A DNA stretch of 64,000 nt from Microbispora rosea subsp. aerata (GCF_014647835.1 NZ_BMPY01000008.1:62001-126000); one strand, 5' to 3'; positions 35,132 to 44,629 are shown, numbered from the stretch's first letter. Notes: generated from the letters alone by a model not told the origin. Made by a program: numbers and translations.

Positions 35132-36346
35132 GTGGGTGCCGTGACCAGTGTGATCAGCAAGACCGGGTTCATCAGGTCGAGGGCCGGTGGACTGCCCCGT
35201 CCGTTCTGGGTGTTGTTCGGTGGAACGTTCGTCAACCGGCTCGGCACGATGGTGGAGCCGTTCATCGGCGTCTACCTCACCCAGGCGCGCGGCGTCTCCC
35301 TCGCCGCCACCGGGCTGGTCATGACGATGTTCGGCGTCGGGTCGCTGCTGTCGCAGCCGATCGCCGGGTGGCTGACCGACCGCCTCGGGCGCCGGATCAC
35401 GCTCACCGGCGGCATGGTCGCCACGGCCGTCACCATGGTCGCGCTCGGCTACACCACCAGCGTGCCGGGGCTCGTCGTGGGCATGCTCGTGCTGGGCATC
35501 GTGGTGGACGCCTACCGCCCGGCGTCGCAGGCGATCGTGGCCGACCTGGTGCCGCCGGAGGACCGGCCGCGGGCGTTCGGGCTGCTGTTTTGGGCCGTCA
35601 ACCTCGGCTTCTCCGTCGCGATGGTGGCCGGCGGCTGGCTCGCCCGGTCGGGCTTCACCGTGCTGTTCTGGGTGGACGCCGTCACCTGCCTGATCTTCGG
35701 CATGCTCGTGTGGCGGGCGATCCCCGAGACCCGCCCGGCCCGCGAGGAGGCCGCCTCCGGCCGGTTCGCCGACGTGCTGCGCGACCGGCTCATGCTCGCC
35801 TTCGTGCTCGGCAACTTCGCGTACGCGCTGGTCTACCTGCAGCCCTTCACCACGCTGCCGCTCGCCGTCACCGCGCAGGGGCTTCCGACCAGCGCGTACG
35901 GCATGGCGATGGCCGTCAACGGCCTGCTGATCGTGGTCGTCCAGCCGATCGCGAACTCCTGGGTGGCCAGGTTCGACCCGTCCCGGGCGCTCGCGGCCGG
36001 GTTCGCGGTCGTCGGGCTCGGGATCGCGCTGACCTCGCTGGCGTCGTCGGCGGCCGGGCACGCGGCGGCCGTGGCCGTCTGGACGCTCGGCGAGGTGCTC
36101 ACGGCCGGCATCCCCGGGGCGATCGTCGCGGCGCTCGCGCCGCCTCACCTGCGGGGCCGTTACTCGGGCCTGTACGGCCTGTCCTGGTCGGCCGGGTCGC
36201 TGCTCGCGCCCTTGGTGGGCACCCGGCTGCTGGCCCACGCCCCCGAGCTGATGTGGCCCCTGCTCGGCGGCCTCGGCCTGGTCGCGGCGGCGGGCCAGCT
36301 CCTCATCGGCCGCGCCATCCGCCGCCGCTCCGCCCCGGCGGCATAA
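35132..36346 (+). CDS. MFS transporter (12-TM drug/metabolite exporter type)
   Basis: The 404-aa protein has about 12 membrane segments. The family loop between segments 2 and 3 is GWLTDRLGRRITLTGG. Other marks are VVDAYRPASQAIVADLVPPEDRPRAFG and, in the second half, VVQPIANSWVARFDPSRALAAG. These are typical of H+-driven exporters. GTG at 35132 or 35141 could start it. It is paired with the divergent ArsR-type regulator. Confidence 0.9.
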   Translation: MGAVTSVISKTGFIRSRAGGLPRPFWVLFGGTFVNRLGTMVEPFIGVYLTQARGVSLAATGLVMTMFGVGSLLSQPIAGWLTDRLGRRITLTGGMVATAVTMVALGYTTSVPGLVVGMLVLGIVVDAYRPASQAIVADLVPPEDRPRAFGLLFWAVNLGFSVAMVAGGWLARSGFTVLFWVDAVTCLIFGMLVWRAIPETRPAREEAASGRFADVLRDRLMLAFVLGNFAYALVYLQPFTTLPLAVTAQGLPTSAYGMAMAVNGLLIVVVQPIANSWVARFDPSRALAAGFAVVGLGIALTSLASSAAGHAAAVAVWTLGEVLTAGIPGAIVAALAPPHLRGRYSGLYGLSWSAGSLLAPLVGTRLLAHAPELMWPLLGGLGLVAAAGQLLIGRAIRRRSAPAA

Positions 36347-36387
36347 GCCTGCGGGGAGCGGAACGGCCCGCGCGGGCCACCCGGCCC

Positions 36388-36507
36388 GGGCCGACGCCGC
36401 GCCAGGCGCGGGCCCGAGTGCCAACGAGGCCCGCATAGATCTTTCGCGACTCCCTCGCGGGCGCCGAGGCTTCCCGTCCGAGCCGGGCCGACGCCGCGCC
36501 AGGCGCG
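36388..36507. repeat. Imperfect direct repeat, about 97-bp spacing, in a 305-bp intergenic region
   Basis: A 23-bp block whose core is GGGCCGACGCCGCGCCAGGC occurs at 36388-36410 and again at 36485-36507. Flanking similarity continues (GAGGCCCGCA-like, then TTTCGCG or TTTTGCG). No gene is seen in 36347-36651. The repeat lies between the MFS gene and the second kinase. Confidence 0.6.
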
Positions 36508-36651
36508 AGACCGGATGCCCGCAAGGCCCGCACCGATTTTGCGCGGCTCTTTCACGGCGCTCGTATTGGCACCCGAACCGGGCCACGGGCTCTCGCCGGA
36601 AGGCGATGTCCTGGTCAGAATGGAACGGGACAGGCCATAATTCATCCCAGA

Positions 36652-38667
36652 ATGGACGAGAACCCCCCGGCTGCTTCCGCGCGGGCGCTGGCCTGGGTGA
36701 TGGCGGCCGTGGCGCTGGTCCTGACACTCCTGGGGGTGCTGGTCCAGATCGGGCTCCCCGCGGAGTGGCAGCCGCACCCCCCGCTCACACCGGACTTCGG
36801 CGTCGCGCTCACGTTCCCGCTCACGGGAGCGTTCCTGGTCTCCCAGCGGCCCAGGCTGAGCCTCGCGTGGCTGATCTGCGTGGGCGGCCTGCTCGGCTCG
36901 GTGAACGTCGCCTTCACCGCGCTCTCGTTCTTCTGGGCCTCCCAGGGCGCGATGGGGGCGGCCAACGCGGCCCGGGTGACCGCCCTCGTGTGCTGGGCGG
37001 TGGCGGGCCTGATGCTGGCGATCCTGCTCCCGCTCTGCTCGCCCGACGGCCGGCTGCCCTCACGCCGCTGGCTCTGGGTGGTCGTGCTCGGCGTCGTCGC
37101 CACCGCCGCCGAGATCGCCTTGGGTCTGCTGCGGCCCGACCCCGACCCCGCCGCGTACGCCTGGCCCGAGGTGATCCACAACCCGCTGGAGGTCAGGGCC
37201 CTCGTCCCTTACCAATCGGCCGCCTGGACGATCCTCGGTTACACGGTCCAGACCTGTGTGGTCGCCGCGCTGGTCTCGCTCGTGCTCCGGCTGCGCCGCG
37301 CCGACCCGGTGACGCGGCGGCAGATCGCCTGGCCGCTCACCGCCTTCGCCGGATATGTGGTGCTGTATCTGATCGGCCCGTCGGTGTGGGCGCCCGCGAC
37401 GCTGTGGACGGCGCTCATCCCCTTCTCGATCCTGTTCGCAGCGCTGCGCTACCGGCTGTACGGCATCGACACCGTGATCAGCCGGACGGTCGTCGCCGCC
37501 GGGCTCCTGAGCGTGATCAGCGCCGTCTACTTCGTGGCCGGGGCGGTCTCCAGCCTGGTCGTCTCCGACTACCACCAGGTGGCCGGGCTCGTGGCGGCGC
37601 TGTCGGCAGGCGGGTTCTTCCAGCCGCTGCGCCGCCTCCTGCAGCGCGCGGTCGACCGCGCGATGTACGGCCGGGTGGGCGACCCGGCGCTGCTCGCCGA
37701 GCGGCTGACGCAGGAGGTGCGCCGGGCCGACCCCGCCGACGCGCTGGCCTCGGTGGTGACGGTCGTACGCGAGGGCCTGGCCGTGGACGGGGTCGCCGTC
37801 GAGGTCGCCGACGGCCGGCCGCGATACGTCGAGAGCGGCCAGGTCGGGCCCACACCGCGCGAGGTGCCGCTGGTCTGGCACGGCGAGCCGGTGGGCCGGC
37901 TGCTCGTGGGCCGGCCGGGGGCCAAGCGGTTCGCCGCCGCCCACGACGAGCGGGTGCTCGCCACGCTGCTCCCCTACGTGGCCGACGTCGCCCACGCCGT
38001 ACGGATGGCCGCCGACCTGCAGCGCTCGCGCGAGCGGATCCTCGCCGCCCGCGAGGAGGAGCGCCGGCGGCTGCGCCGCGACCTGCACGACGGGCTCGGC
38101 CAGACGCTCGGCGCGATGGCGATGACGATCAACATGGCCAGGATCAGCCTCGCCAAGTCTCCCGCCGCCGCCGACAGCCTCCTGCGGGACCTGCGGGTCG
38201 GGATGGACGCCGTGGCCGGCGACATCCGCGAGCTGGTGTACGGCCTGCGGCCCCCGGCCCTCGACGACCTGGGACTGGCGGGAGCCGTACGGGAGCTGGC
38301 CGAGGAGACCCTTCCCGCCGGGACGGACGGCGTGGCGGAGGTCTCGGTGCGGGTGGACGGCGATCTCACCGGGTTGCCCGCCGCCGTGGAGGTCGCGGTG
38401 TATCGCATCGTGCAGGAGGCGCTGAACAACGTGCGCCGCCACGCACGGGCCACCCGCGTCGACGTCGCCGTCGCGCGCACCGGGGGCGGCGGCGAGCTGC
38501 GGGTGACGGTCGCCGACGACGGCGTCGGCCTGCCGGCCCGCCTGCGCACGGGGGTCGGCATGTCCTCGATGCGCGAACGCGCCGCCGAGCTGGGCGGAAG
38601 CTGCGTGGTCACCGCGCCGGAGAACGGCGGCACGGTCGTCGAGGCCCGCTTCCCGCTCACCGTCTGA
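36652..38667 (+). CDS. Multi-TM sensor histidine kinase, second of the paralogous pair
   Basis: The 671-aa protein has a membrane domain of about 8-9 segments (residues 15-300), YRLYGIDTVISRTVV, PLVWHGEPVGRLLVGRPG, the H box EEERRRLRRDLHDGLGQTL with His479, YRIVQEALNNVRRHA and DDGVGLPAR...GVGMSSMRERA. It is the paralogue of the kinase at 31924 but lacks the long N-terminal tail. About 155 bp downstream lies the chimeric SARP-receiver gene, which is the most likely phosphate acceptor. Confidence 0.92.
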   Translation: MDENPPAASARALAWVMAAVALVLTLLGVLVQIGLPAEWQPHPPLTPDFGVALTFPLTGAFLVSQRPRLSLAWLICVGGLLGSVNVAFTALSFFWASQGAMGAANAARVTALVCWAVAGLMLAILLPLCSPDGRLPSRRWLWVVVLGVVATAAEIALGLLRPDPDPAAYAWPEVIHNPLEVRALVPYQSAAWTILGYTVQTCVVAALVSLVLRLRRADPVTRRQIAWPLTAFAGYVVLYLIGPSVWAPATLWTALIPFSILFAALRYRLYGIDTVISRTVVAAGLLSVISAVYFVAGAVSSLVVSDYHQVAGLVAALSAGGFFQPLRRLLQRAVDRAMYGRVGDPALLAERLTQEVRRADPADALASVVTVVREGLAVDGVAVEVADGRPRYVESGQVGPTPREVPLVWHGEPVGRLLVGRPGAKRFAAAHDERVLATLLPYVADVAHAVRMAADLQRSRERILAAREEERRRLRRDLHDGLGQTLGAMAMTINMARISLAKSPAAADSLLRDLRVGMDAVAGDIRELVYGLRPPALDDLGLAGAVRELAEETLPAGTDGVAEVSVRVDGDLTGLPAAVEVAVYRIVQEALNNVRRHARATRVDVAVARTGGGGELRVTVADDGVGLPARLRTGVGMSSMRERAAELGGSCVVTAPENGGTVVEARFPLTV

Positions 38668-38823
38668 CACTCACCGCCCACCACCCGGCACAGCCCAGAC
38701 GCGACGCGACCCGGCCCACGCCCCGCACACCGCTCGACGCCGGGTGCGGACTGTCGTCTCGTGACCCAACCGAGAGGTTGCGGGCACGCCTGCGGAGGGC
38801 GCTGGCTCTACGCTTACCGTGCG

Positions 38824-40332
38824 ATGGTGATTTTTCGGGCTCTTGGGCCGTTCGAGGCGATTTCCGATGGCGAGCCGCTCGATCTGGGCGGTCAGCGGCA
38901 GCAGGCCGTGCTCGCCCGGTTGCTCGTGGCCGGAGGGCGCGCCGTACCGGTGAGCGTGCTGATCGACGAGCTGTGGCCGGGCGAGCCGCCCGCGCAGGCG
39001 CTGTCCACGATCCAGGGGTACGTCTCCCGCCTGCGGCGGGCGCTCGAACCCGACCGCGCGCCGCGCGAGGAGGCCAGCGTCCTGGTGTCGGCTCCCCCCG
39101 GCTACGCGCTGCGGGCCGACGTGACGGACGTCGACTTCTGGCACTTCGAGCACCTGGTCAAAAGCGACCACGACGGCCCGGCCGCGACGCTGGAGCGGAT
39201 GGAGACGGCCCTCGCCCTGTGGCGCGGTCCCGCGCTCGCCGGGTTCCAGGAGCTGGCCTGGGCGCAGAGCGAGGCCACGCGGCTGGACGAGCTCCGCCTG
39301 CTCGCCGTGGAGCGCCGTGCGGACGCCGCGCTGCGGCTGGGCCGTACGGGCCCGGTGATCCCCGACCTGGAGGCGCACGCCTCCGCGCACCCGCTGCGCG
39401 AGGAGGCCTGGCGGCTGCTCGCGCTCGCGCTCTACCGCGCCGGGCGGCAGGGGGACGCGCTCGGCGCGCTGCGGCGGGCGCGGGAGGCGCTGCGCGACGA
39501 GCTCGGGCTCGACCTCGGCCCCACCCTGCAGCGTCTTGAGCAGGACATCCTCGTCCAGGCGAAGCATCTGGACGCGCCCCACCCGCCCGCGGGCACGATC
39601 TCCAGTGGGCTCTCCGGCGGCCTTTCCGGCGGGCCTGGCGCGGCGCCGTCCGCACGGGACGGAGCGGCGGCCGGCACGGAGGCCCTGCGCGTGCTGATCG
39701 CCGACGACCAGGCGCTGGTGCGCACCGGCCTCAAGGTCATCCTGGACAGCGAGCCGGGGCTCGACCTCGCCGGTGAGGCGGAGAACGGCGAACAGGCGAT
39801 CGCGCTCGTCCAGGCGGTGCGGCCCGACGTGGTGCTCATGGACATCCAGATGCCGCGCCTGGACGGCCTGGCTGCGGCCCGCAGGATCCTCGCGGCGGAG
39901 GCGCCGCCGAAGGTCATCATGATGACCACCTTCGGCACCGACGAGAACCTCTACGCCGCCCTGCGGGCGGGCGTGAGCGGCTTCGTGCTGAAGACCTCCG
40001 CTCCCGAGCAGCTCATCGCGGCGATCCGGGCCGCCGTCGCCGGCGACGCGCTGATCGACCCGGCGGTCACCACGCACCTCATCGCGGCCTTCGCGGGACG
40101 GCGCGACCCGGCGGCGCCGGAGGGCCTGTCCGACTCCGACATCGACCTGATCAAGCTCGTCGCGCGGGGCTTCACCAACCGGCAGATCGCGATGACGCTC
40201 GCCGTGCCGGAGCAGGAGGTCGCCGACGAGGTGTCGGCGCTGCTGCGCGGCCTCGGCCTGGTCGACCGCGCACAGCTCGTGGTGCTGGCGTACGAAAGAG
40301 GGCTGGTCAGCCCCGGCTCGCCCGCCGCCTGA
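38824..40332 (+). CDS. Chimeric regulator: SARP (winged helix + BTAD) fused to NarL-type receiver and LuxR domain
   Basis: The 502-aa protein has an OmpR-like winged helix (1-98; LGPFEAISDGEPLDLGGQRQ, IQGYVSRLRRALEP), a BTAD domain (about 104-248; ADVTDVDFWHFEHLV) and a Gly/Ser/Pro linker (250-287). A receiver (288-405) has D294/D295, phospho-acceptor Asp340 (VVLMDIQMPRLDG) and Lys390. A LuxR-type end (434-496) follows. The LuxR recognition helix is atypical (VPEQEVADEVSALL, without the usual TVKTH pattern), so DNA binding may rest on the SARP part. GTG at 39691, with GGAGG 8 bp upstream, could also yield a free 213-aa receiver-LuxR protein. The kinase at 36652 is the likely partner. Confidence 0.88.
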   Translation: MVIFRALGPFEAISDGEPLDLGGQRQQAVLARLLVAGGRAVPVSVLIDELWPGEPPAQALSTIQGYVSRLRRALEPDRAPREEASVLVSAPPGYALRADVTDVDFWHFEHLVKSDHDGPAATLERMETALALWRGPALAGFQELAWAQSEATRLDELRLLAVERRADAALRLGRTGPVIPDLEAHASAHPLREEAWRLLALALYRAGRQGDALGALRRAREALRDELGLDLGPTLQRLEQDILVQAKHLDAPHPPAGTISSGLSGGLSGGPGAAPSARDGAAAGTEALRVLIADDQALVRTGLKVILDSEPGLDLAGEAENGEQAIALVQAVRPDVVLMDIQMPRLDGLAAARRILAAEAPPKVIMMTTFGTDENLYAALRAGVSGFVLKTSAPEQLIAAIRAAVAGDALIDPAVTTHLIAAFAGRRDPAAPEGLSDSDIDLIKLVARGFTNRQIAMTLAVPEQEVADEVSALLRGLGLVDRAQLVVLAYERGLVSPGSPAA

Positions 40333-40382
40333 CCCTTATCGTCGCTTTGACGACAACAAATCGGACACTTTAGGGTGGGACC

Positions 40383-42131
40383 GTGGCTCAACTGCGTATC
40401 GCTCTCGCCCAGACCAATCCGGTCGTCGGTGACATCGCCGGCAACGCCGACATGCTCGTCGAGTGGACCCGCAGGGCCGCCGAGCGCGGCGCGCACCTCG
40501 TGGCGTTCCCCGAGATGTTCCTGACCGGCTACCCCGCCGAGGACCTGGTGCTCAGGTCGTCGTTCGTGGAGGCGTCGATCACGGCGTTGTCGAAGACGGC
40601 CACGCGGCTGGCGGACGAGGGGCTCGGGGATCTCCCCGTCGTGGTGGGCTACCTCGACCGGGCCGACCTCGCCCCGCGCGTGGGCCAGCCCAAGGGCGCC
40701 CCGCTCGACGCGGTCGCCCTGCTGCACGAGGGCCGGGTGGTGGCGAAGTCGGCCAAGCACCACCTGCCGAACTACGGGGTGTTCGACGAGTATCGCTACT
40801 TCGTGCGCGGCGACCGCCTGCCGATCTTCCGGCTGCACGGCGTGGACATCGCCGTGGCCGTCTGCGAGGACCTGTGGCAGGACGGCGGTCCCGTCTCGGT
40901 GATCGCCGAGGCCGGCGCCGGGCTGCTCGTCGTCCCGAACGGCTCGCCGTACGAGATGAACAAGGACGACGTGCGGCTGGAGCTGTGCGCGCGGAGGGCG
41001 CGCGAGGCGGGCTGCGCGCTCGCGTACGTGAACATGGTCGGCGGGCAGGACGAGCTGGTCTTCGACGGCGACTCGCTCATCGTGGACGCCTCCGGGGAGC
41101 TGGTCGCCCGCGCGCCGCAGTTCGAGGAGAACCTGTTCGTCACCGACCTGGAGCTGCCGGAGGGCACGGGCGAGCTCGGCGAGTCCCGCCACGACGCGCA
41201 CGACGGCACGGTCATCACGGTCGAGCGGGTGCTGCTGTCGGCCGCCCCGGTCGAGCCGTACGAACCCGAGGCGCCGGTCGTCGCCGAGCGGCTGGACGAC
41301 ATGGCGGAGATCTACCACGCGCTCGTGCTCGGCGTGCGCGACTACGTGCGCAAGAACGGCTTCCGGTCGGTCATCCTCGGCCTGTCGGGCGGCATCGACT
41401 CCGCCCTCGTCGCCACGATCGCCTCCGACGCGATCGGGCCGGAGCGGGTGCACGTGGTGCTCATGCCCTCGCGTTACTCCTCGGACCACTCGGTCACGGA
41501 TGCCGAGGAGCTGGTGCGCCGTCAGGGGGTCAACTCCCTGATGGTGCCGATCGCCGACATCGTCGCGGCGTTCGAGAAGGAGGTCGAGCTGCACGGCCTG
41601 GCGGCCGAGAACCTGCAGGCCCGCGTGCGCGGCATGCTGCTGATGAGCATGTCGAACGAGCACGGCCACCTGGTGCTGACCACCGGCAACAAGAGCGAGC
41701 TGGCGACCGGCTACTCCACCCTGTACGGCGACTCCGCGGGCGGCTTCGCCCCCATCAAGGACGTCTTGAAGAGCGTGGTCTGGCAGCTCGCGAAGTGGCG
41801 CAACGCCCAGCCGGGGCAGCCTCCGATCCCGGAGAACTCGATCACTAAGGAGCCGAGCGCCGAGCTGCGGCCCGACCAGCGCGACACCGACTCCCTCCCG
41901 CCGTACGACGTGCTCGACCCGCTGCTGCGCGACTACGTCGAGCGGGACATGGGCCGCGACGAGCTGGTCGCCGCCGGCCACGACCCCGAGCTGGTCACAC
42001 AGATCATCCGCCTGGTCGACCTGGCCGAGTACAAGCGCCGCCAGTACCCGCCCGGCCCGAAGATCACGCCCAAGAACTTCGGCCGCGACCGCCGCCTGCC
42101 CATCACCACCCGCTGGCGCGAACGTCTCTAG
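40383..42131 (+). CDS. nadE: Glutamine-dependent NAD+ synthetase
   Basis: It makes NAD+ from nicotinate adenine dinucleotide, ATP and glutamine. The 582-aa protein has an N-terminal nitrilase-type glutaminase with triad Glu44 (AFPEMFLTGYP), Lys125 (SAKHHLPNYGVFDEYRYF) and Cys161 (VAVCEDLW). A C-terminal synthetase has the PP-loop LGLSGGIDSALVA near residues 332-344 and TGNKSELATGYSTLYGD. It starts at GTG 40383. The glnA2-nadE neighbourhood resembles what I recall in streptomycetes, with the kinase block inserted between them here. Confidence 0.96.
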   Translation: MAQLRIALAQTNPVVGDIAGNADMLVEWTRRAAERGAHLVAFPEMFLTGYPAEDLVLRSSFVEASITALSKTATRLADEGLGDLPVVVGYLDRADLAPRVGQPKGAPLDAVALLHEGRVVAKSAKHHLPNYGVFDEYRYFVRGDRLPIFRLHGVDIAVAVCEDLWQDGGPVSVIAEAGAGLLVVPNGSPYEMNKDDVRLELCARRAREAGCALAYVNMVGGQDELVFDGDSLIVDASGELVARAPQFEENLFVTDLELPEGTGELGESRHDAHDGTVITVERVLLSAAPVEPYEPEAPVVAERLDDMAEIYHALVLGVRDYVRKNGFRSVILGLSGGIDSALVATIASDAIGPERVHVVLMPSRYSSDHSVTDAEELVRRQGVNSLMVPIADIVAAFEKEVELHGLAAENLQARVRGMLLMSMSNEHGHLVLTTGNKSELATGYSTLYGDSAGGFAPIKDVLKSVVWQLAKWRNAQPGQPPIPENSITKEPSAELRPDQRDTDSLPPYDVLDPLLRDYVERDMGRDELVAAGHDPELVTQIIRLVDLAEYKRRQYPPGPKITPKNFGRDRRLPITTRWRERL

Positions 42132-42418
42132 TCGTTCCGCCGTTGGTGACGGCGGAGGATCATCGGCGTCACGCCGCCGGTGTCTCCCGCCGCCGCTCGG
42201 CCGCCGGACCCGCCGCGGCCTCACCCACGGGCGGCGGGTATGGCCGGCCGGTGCTTCCGCCGGGTTTCCCCGGCCGGTTTTCCCCAGGCGGTCTCCCCCG
42301 CCCGCGCCGCGACCCGGCCCATACCGCCGGTACCGCGCAGCGAACCGAGCAGCGCACCCGCGGGCCCCGCCTCACACGCCGGCTGGAACCCACACGAGGC
42401 ACAGCCCCGCGGGACGGG

Positions 42419-43042
42419 TCACGGCTCGTCGGGGCGGGGGCGGAAGCCCTTGAGCGCCTCGTCGACGATCCGCTCGGGAAGGTCGGCGTCGGAGTCGCCG
42501 GAGCGGGACCACTTGGTGAGCCAGATCACCGCCCCGCTGAGGAGCGCCAGCGCCACGTCGATGTCGAGGTCCGCGCGCAGTTCCCCGGTCTCGATGCCGC
42601 GCCGCAGAACCGCCGCCACCACTTCCCTGCGCGGCTCCACGGTCAGCTCGCGGAACCGCTCCGCCAGCCGGGGGTGCCGCTCCGAGTCGCTCATGGCGAT
42701 GTTCATGATGCAGCGGGTGCGCTGGTGGCTGGCCTCCTCCTGGATCACCCGGAGGTAGGTCACCAGGTCGTCTCGCACGGTTCCGCCCTGCGGCAGCGGG
42801 ATCGGCGGCTTCAGCGTCGCCAGGGCGTCCACCACCAGATCCACCTTGTTGGACCACCTGCGGTAGATCGTGGTCTTCCCGACACCGGCGCGGCTGGCGA
42901 TCGACTCGATGGACAGCTCCGACACCCCGATGCCCTCGCCGAGCAGTTCGAGAGTGGCCTCGATGATCGACCGATCCGCCTTCTCGCTGCGCGGGCGGCC
43001 CGCCGAACGGGCCGCCCCCTCAGCCGTCTGCTGCGTCTTCAT
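42419..43042 (-). CDS. TetR/AcrR-family transcriptional regulator
   Basis: The 207-aa protein has the N-terminal TetR helix-turn-helix IIEATLELLGEGIGVSELSIESIASRAGVGKTTIYRRWSNKVDLV (about 26-70) and an alpha-helical ligand domain (HQRTRCIMNIAMSDSERHPRLAERFRE). It starts 7 bp after the stop of the upstream MFS gene on the same strand, so the exporter and its regulator form one operon. It probably represses that operon through the repeats near 44630-44684. The 42132-42418 gap is GC-rich with no gene seen. Confidence 0.92.
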   Translation of the reverse strand: MKTQQTAEGAARSAGRPRSEKADRSIIEATLELLGEGIGVSELSIESIASRAGVGKTTIYRRWSNKVDLVVDALATLKPPIPLPQGGTVRDDLVTYLRVIQEEASHQRTRCIMNIAMSDSERHPRLAERFRELTVEPRREVVAAVLRRGIETGELRADLDIDVALALLSGAVIWLTKWSRSGDSDADLPERIVDEALKGFRPRPDEP

Positions 43043-43049
43043 GGCGAGG

Positions 43050-44615
43050 TCACACTACCGCCGCTTCCTGTTCCGCCTCGGCCTTGGTGACAGTGGTGTC
43101 CACCGCGGCGGCCTTGCCCGGCATCCAGCGGGCGACCACCAGCGTGCCGACGAGGGCGACGAAGGCCGACCCGAGGGCCGCCCAGTGGACGCCGGTGACG
43201 AACGCGGCGTTCGCGGCGTCGAGCAGCTTCACGCCCTGCGGGCCCAGGTTGCCTGCGACGCCGGCCGCGCCGGAGATGGACTCGGTCACCACGTGGCGGA
43301 GCTGCTCGGGCAGAGCGGCGACCTTGTCCTCCATCTCGTTGCGGTAGCCGGCCGACAGGACCGCGCCCAGGATCGCGATGCCCAGCGTGCCGCCGACCTG
43401 CCGGACGACGTTGCTCATCGAGGAGCCCACGCCGGCCTTCTCGCGCGGCAGCGCGTTCATGATGGCCGTGGTCGCCGGGGGCATGATGTTGGCCATCGCC
43501 GCGCCCTGGACGAAGCCGAGGGCCAGCAGCATCCAGATCGGCGTGTCCACCTGCACGAAGGCGTAGGCCGTCAGGGCCAGCGTGATGACGAGCATGGCGA
43601 CCGTGCCGACGGCCCGGGCGCCGTACTTCTGCACCATGCGCGCGCTCTGCGGCGCGAAGATCAGCTGGGCGGCCGCGAACGGCAGCACGAGCGCCCCGGA
43701 CTGCAGCGGCGAGAAGTTCCGGACGATCTGCCAGTAGAAGGCCAGGAAGAACATCACGCCCATGGCCGCGAAGAACACCAGGCCGACGGTGGCGATCGCG
43801 GTGGAGAAGCCGGCGTCGCGGAAGTTGCGCACGTCGAACGCGGGGTGGTCGATCCGGCTCTCGTACCAGACGAACGCGGCGAGGATCGCCAGGCCCAGCA
43901 GCGACGGCACGATGACCGAGACGTCGGCGACGGTGCCGAGGTCGCTGATGCGGACGATGCCGTAGACGAGGGCGATCAGGCCGAGGATGGACAGGAGCAC
44001 GCCGACCGGGTCGAGACCCGTCTTGTTCGTGTCCCTGGAGTCGGGCACGATCGCGGCGATCAGCACGAGGCCGATGATCACGATCGGCACGTTGACGAGG
44101 AAGACCGAGCCCCACCAGAAGTGCTCGAGCAGCAGGCCCCCCGTGATCGGGCCGATCGCCACGGCGATGCCGACGCCGCCGGCCCAGATGCCGATCGCCT
44201 TGCCCCGCTCGTGGATCGGGAAGACGTTCGAGATGACCGCCAGGGTGGCCGGCATGATGGCGGCGCCGCCGAGGCCCATGAGGGCCCTGGCCGCGATGAG
44301 CTGCAGCGGGTCCTGCGCGTACGCGCTGGCCAGGGAGGCCAGGCCGAACAGGACCATGCCGGCCATGAGCATCCGCTTGCGCCCGTAACGGTCGCCCAGC
44401 ACCCCGAAGGTGAACAGCAGGCCGGCGAACACCAGCGTGTAGGAGTTCATCGCCCATTCGAGCTCGCTCTGGGTCGCGCCCAGACCGTGAACGGGATCGG
44501 CGATCGTCTTGATCGCCACGTTGAGGATGGTGTTGTCGATGACGACGGCCAGCAAGCTGAACACCATCACGCCGAGGACTTGCCATCGGCGTGGGTGACC
44601 GGTGTGCGCGTCCAC
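43050..44615 (-). CDS. MFS transporter, DHA2 (14-TM) drug exporter type
   Basis: The 521-aa protein has about 14 membrane segments. Motif A reads GVLGDRYGRKRMLMAG, and LSLLAVVIDNTILNVAIKTI-like (motif D) and GPITGGLLLEHFWWGSVFLVNVPI (motif C) mark the DHA2 family of multidrug exporters. It starts at GTG 44615. The TetR gene follows within 7 bp, which favours a drug-responsive export unit. Confidence 0.93.
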   Translation of the reverse strand: MDAHTGHPRRWQVLGVMVFSLLAVVIDNTILNVAIKTIADPVHGLGATQSELEWAMNSYTLVFAGLLFTFGVLGDRYGRKRMLMAGMVLFGLASLASAYAQDPLQLIAARALMGLGGAAIMPATLAVISNVFPIHERGKAIGIWAGGVGIAVAIGPITGGLLLEHFWWGSVFLVNVPIVIIGLVLIAAIVPDSRDTNKTGLDPVGVLLSILGLIALVYGIVRISDLGTVADVSVIVPSLLGLAILAAFVWYESRIDHPAFDVRNFRDAGFSTAIATVGLVFFAAMGVMFFLAFYWQIVRNFSPLQSGALVLPFAAAQLIFAPQSARMVQKYGARAVGTVAMLVITLALTAYAFVQVDTPIWMLLALGFVQGAAMANIMPPATTAIMNALPREKAGVGSSMSNVVRQVGGTLGIAILGAVLSAGYRNEMEDKVAALPEQLRHVVTESISGAAGVAGNLGPQGVKLLDAANAAFVTGVHWAALGSAFVALVGTLVVARWMPGKAAAVDTTVTKAEAEQEAAVV

Positions 44616-44629
44616 GGATCCCCCCAGAT

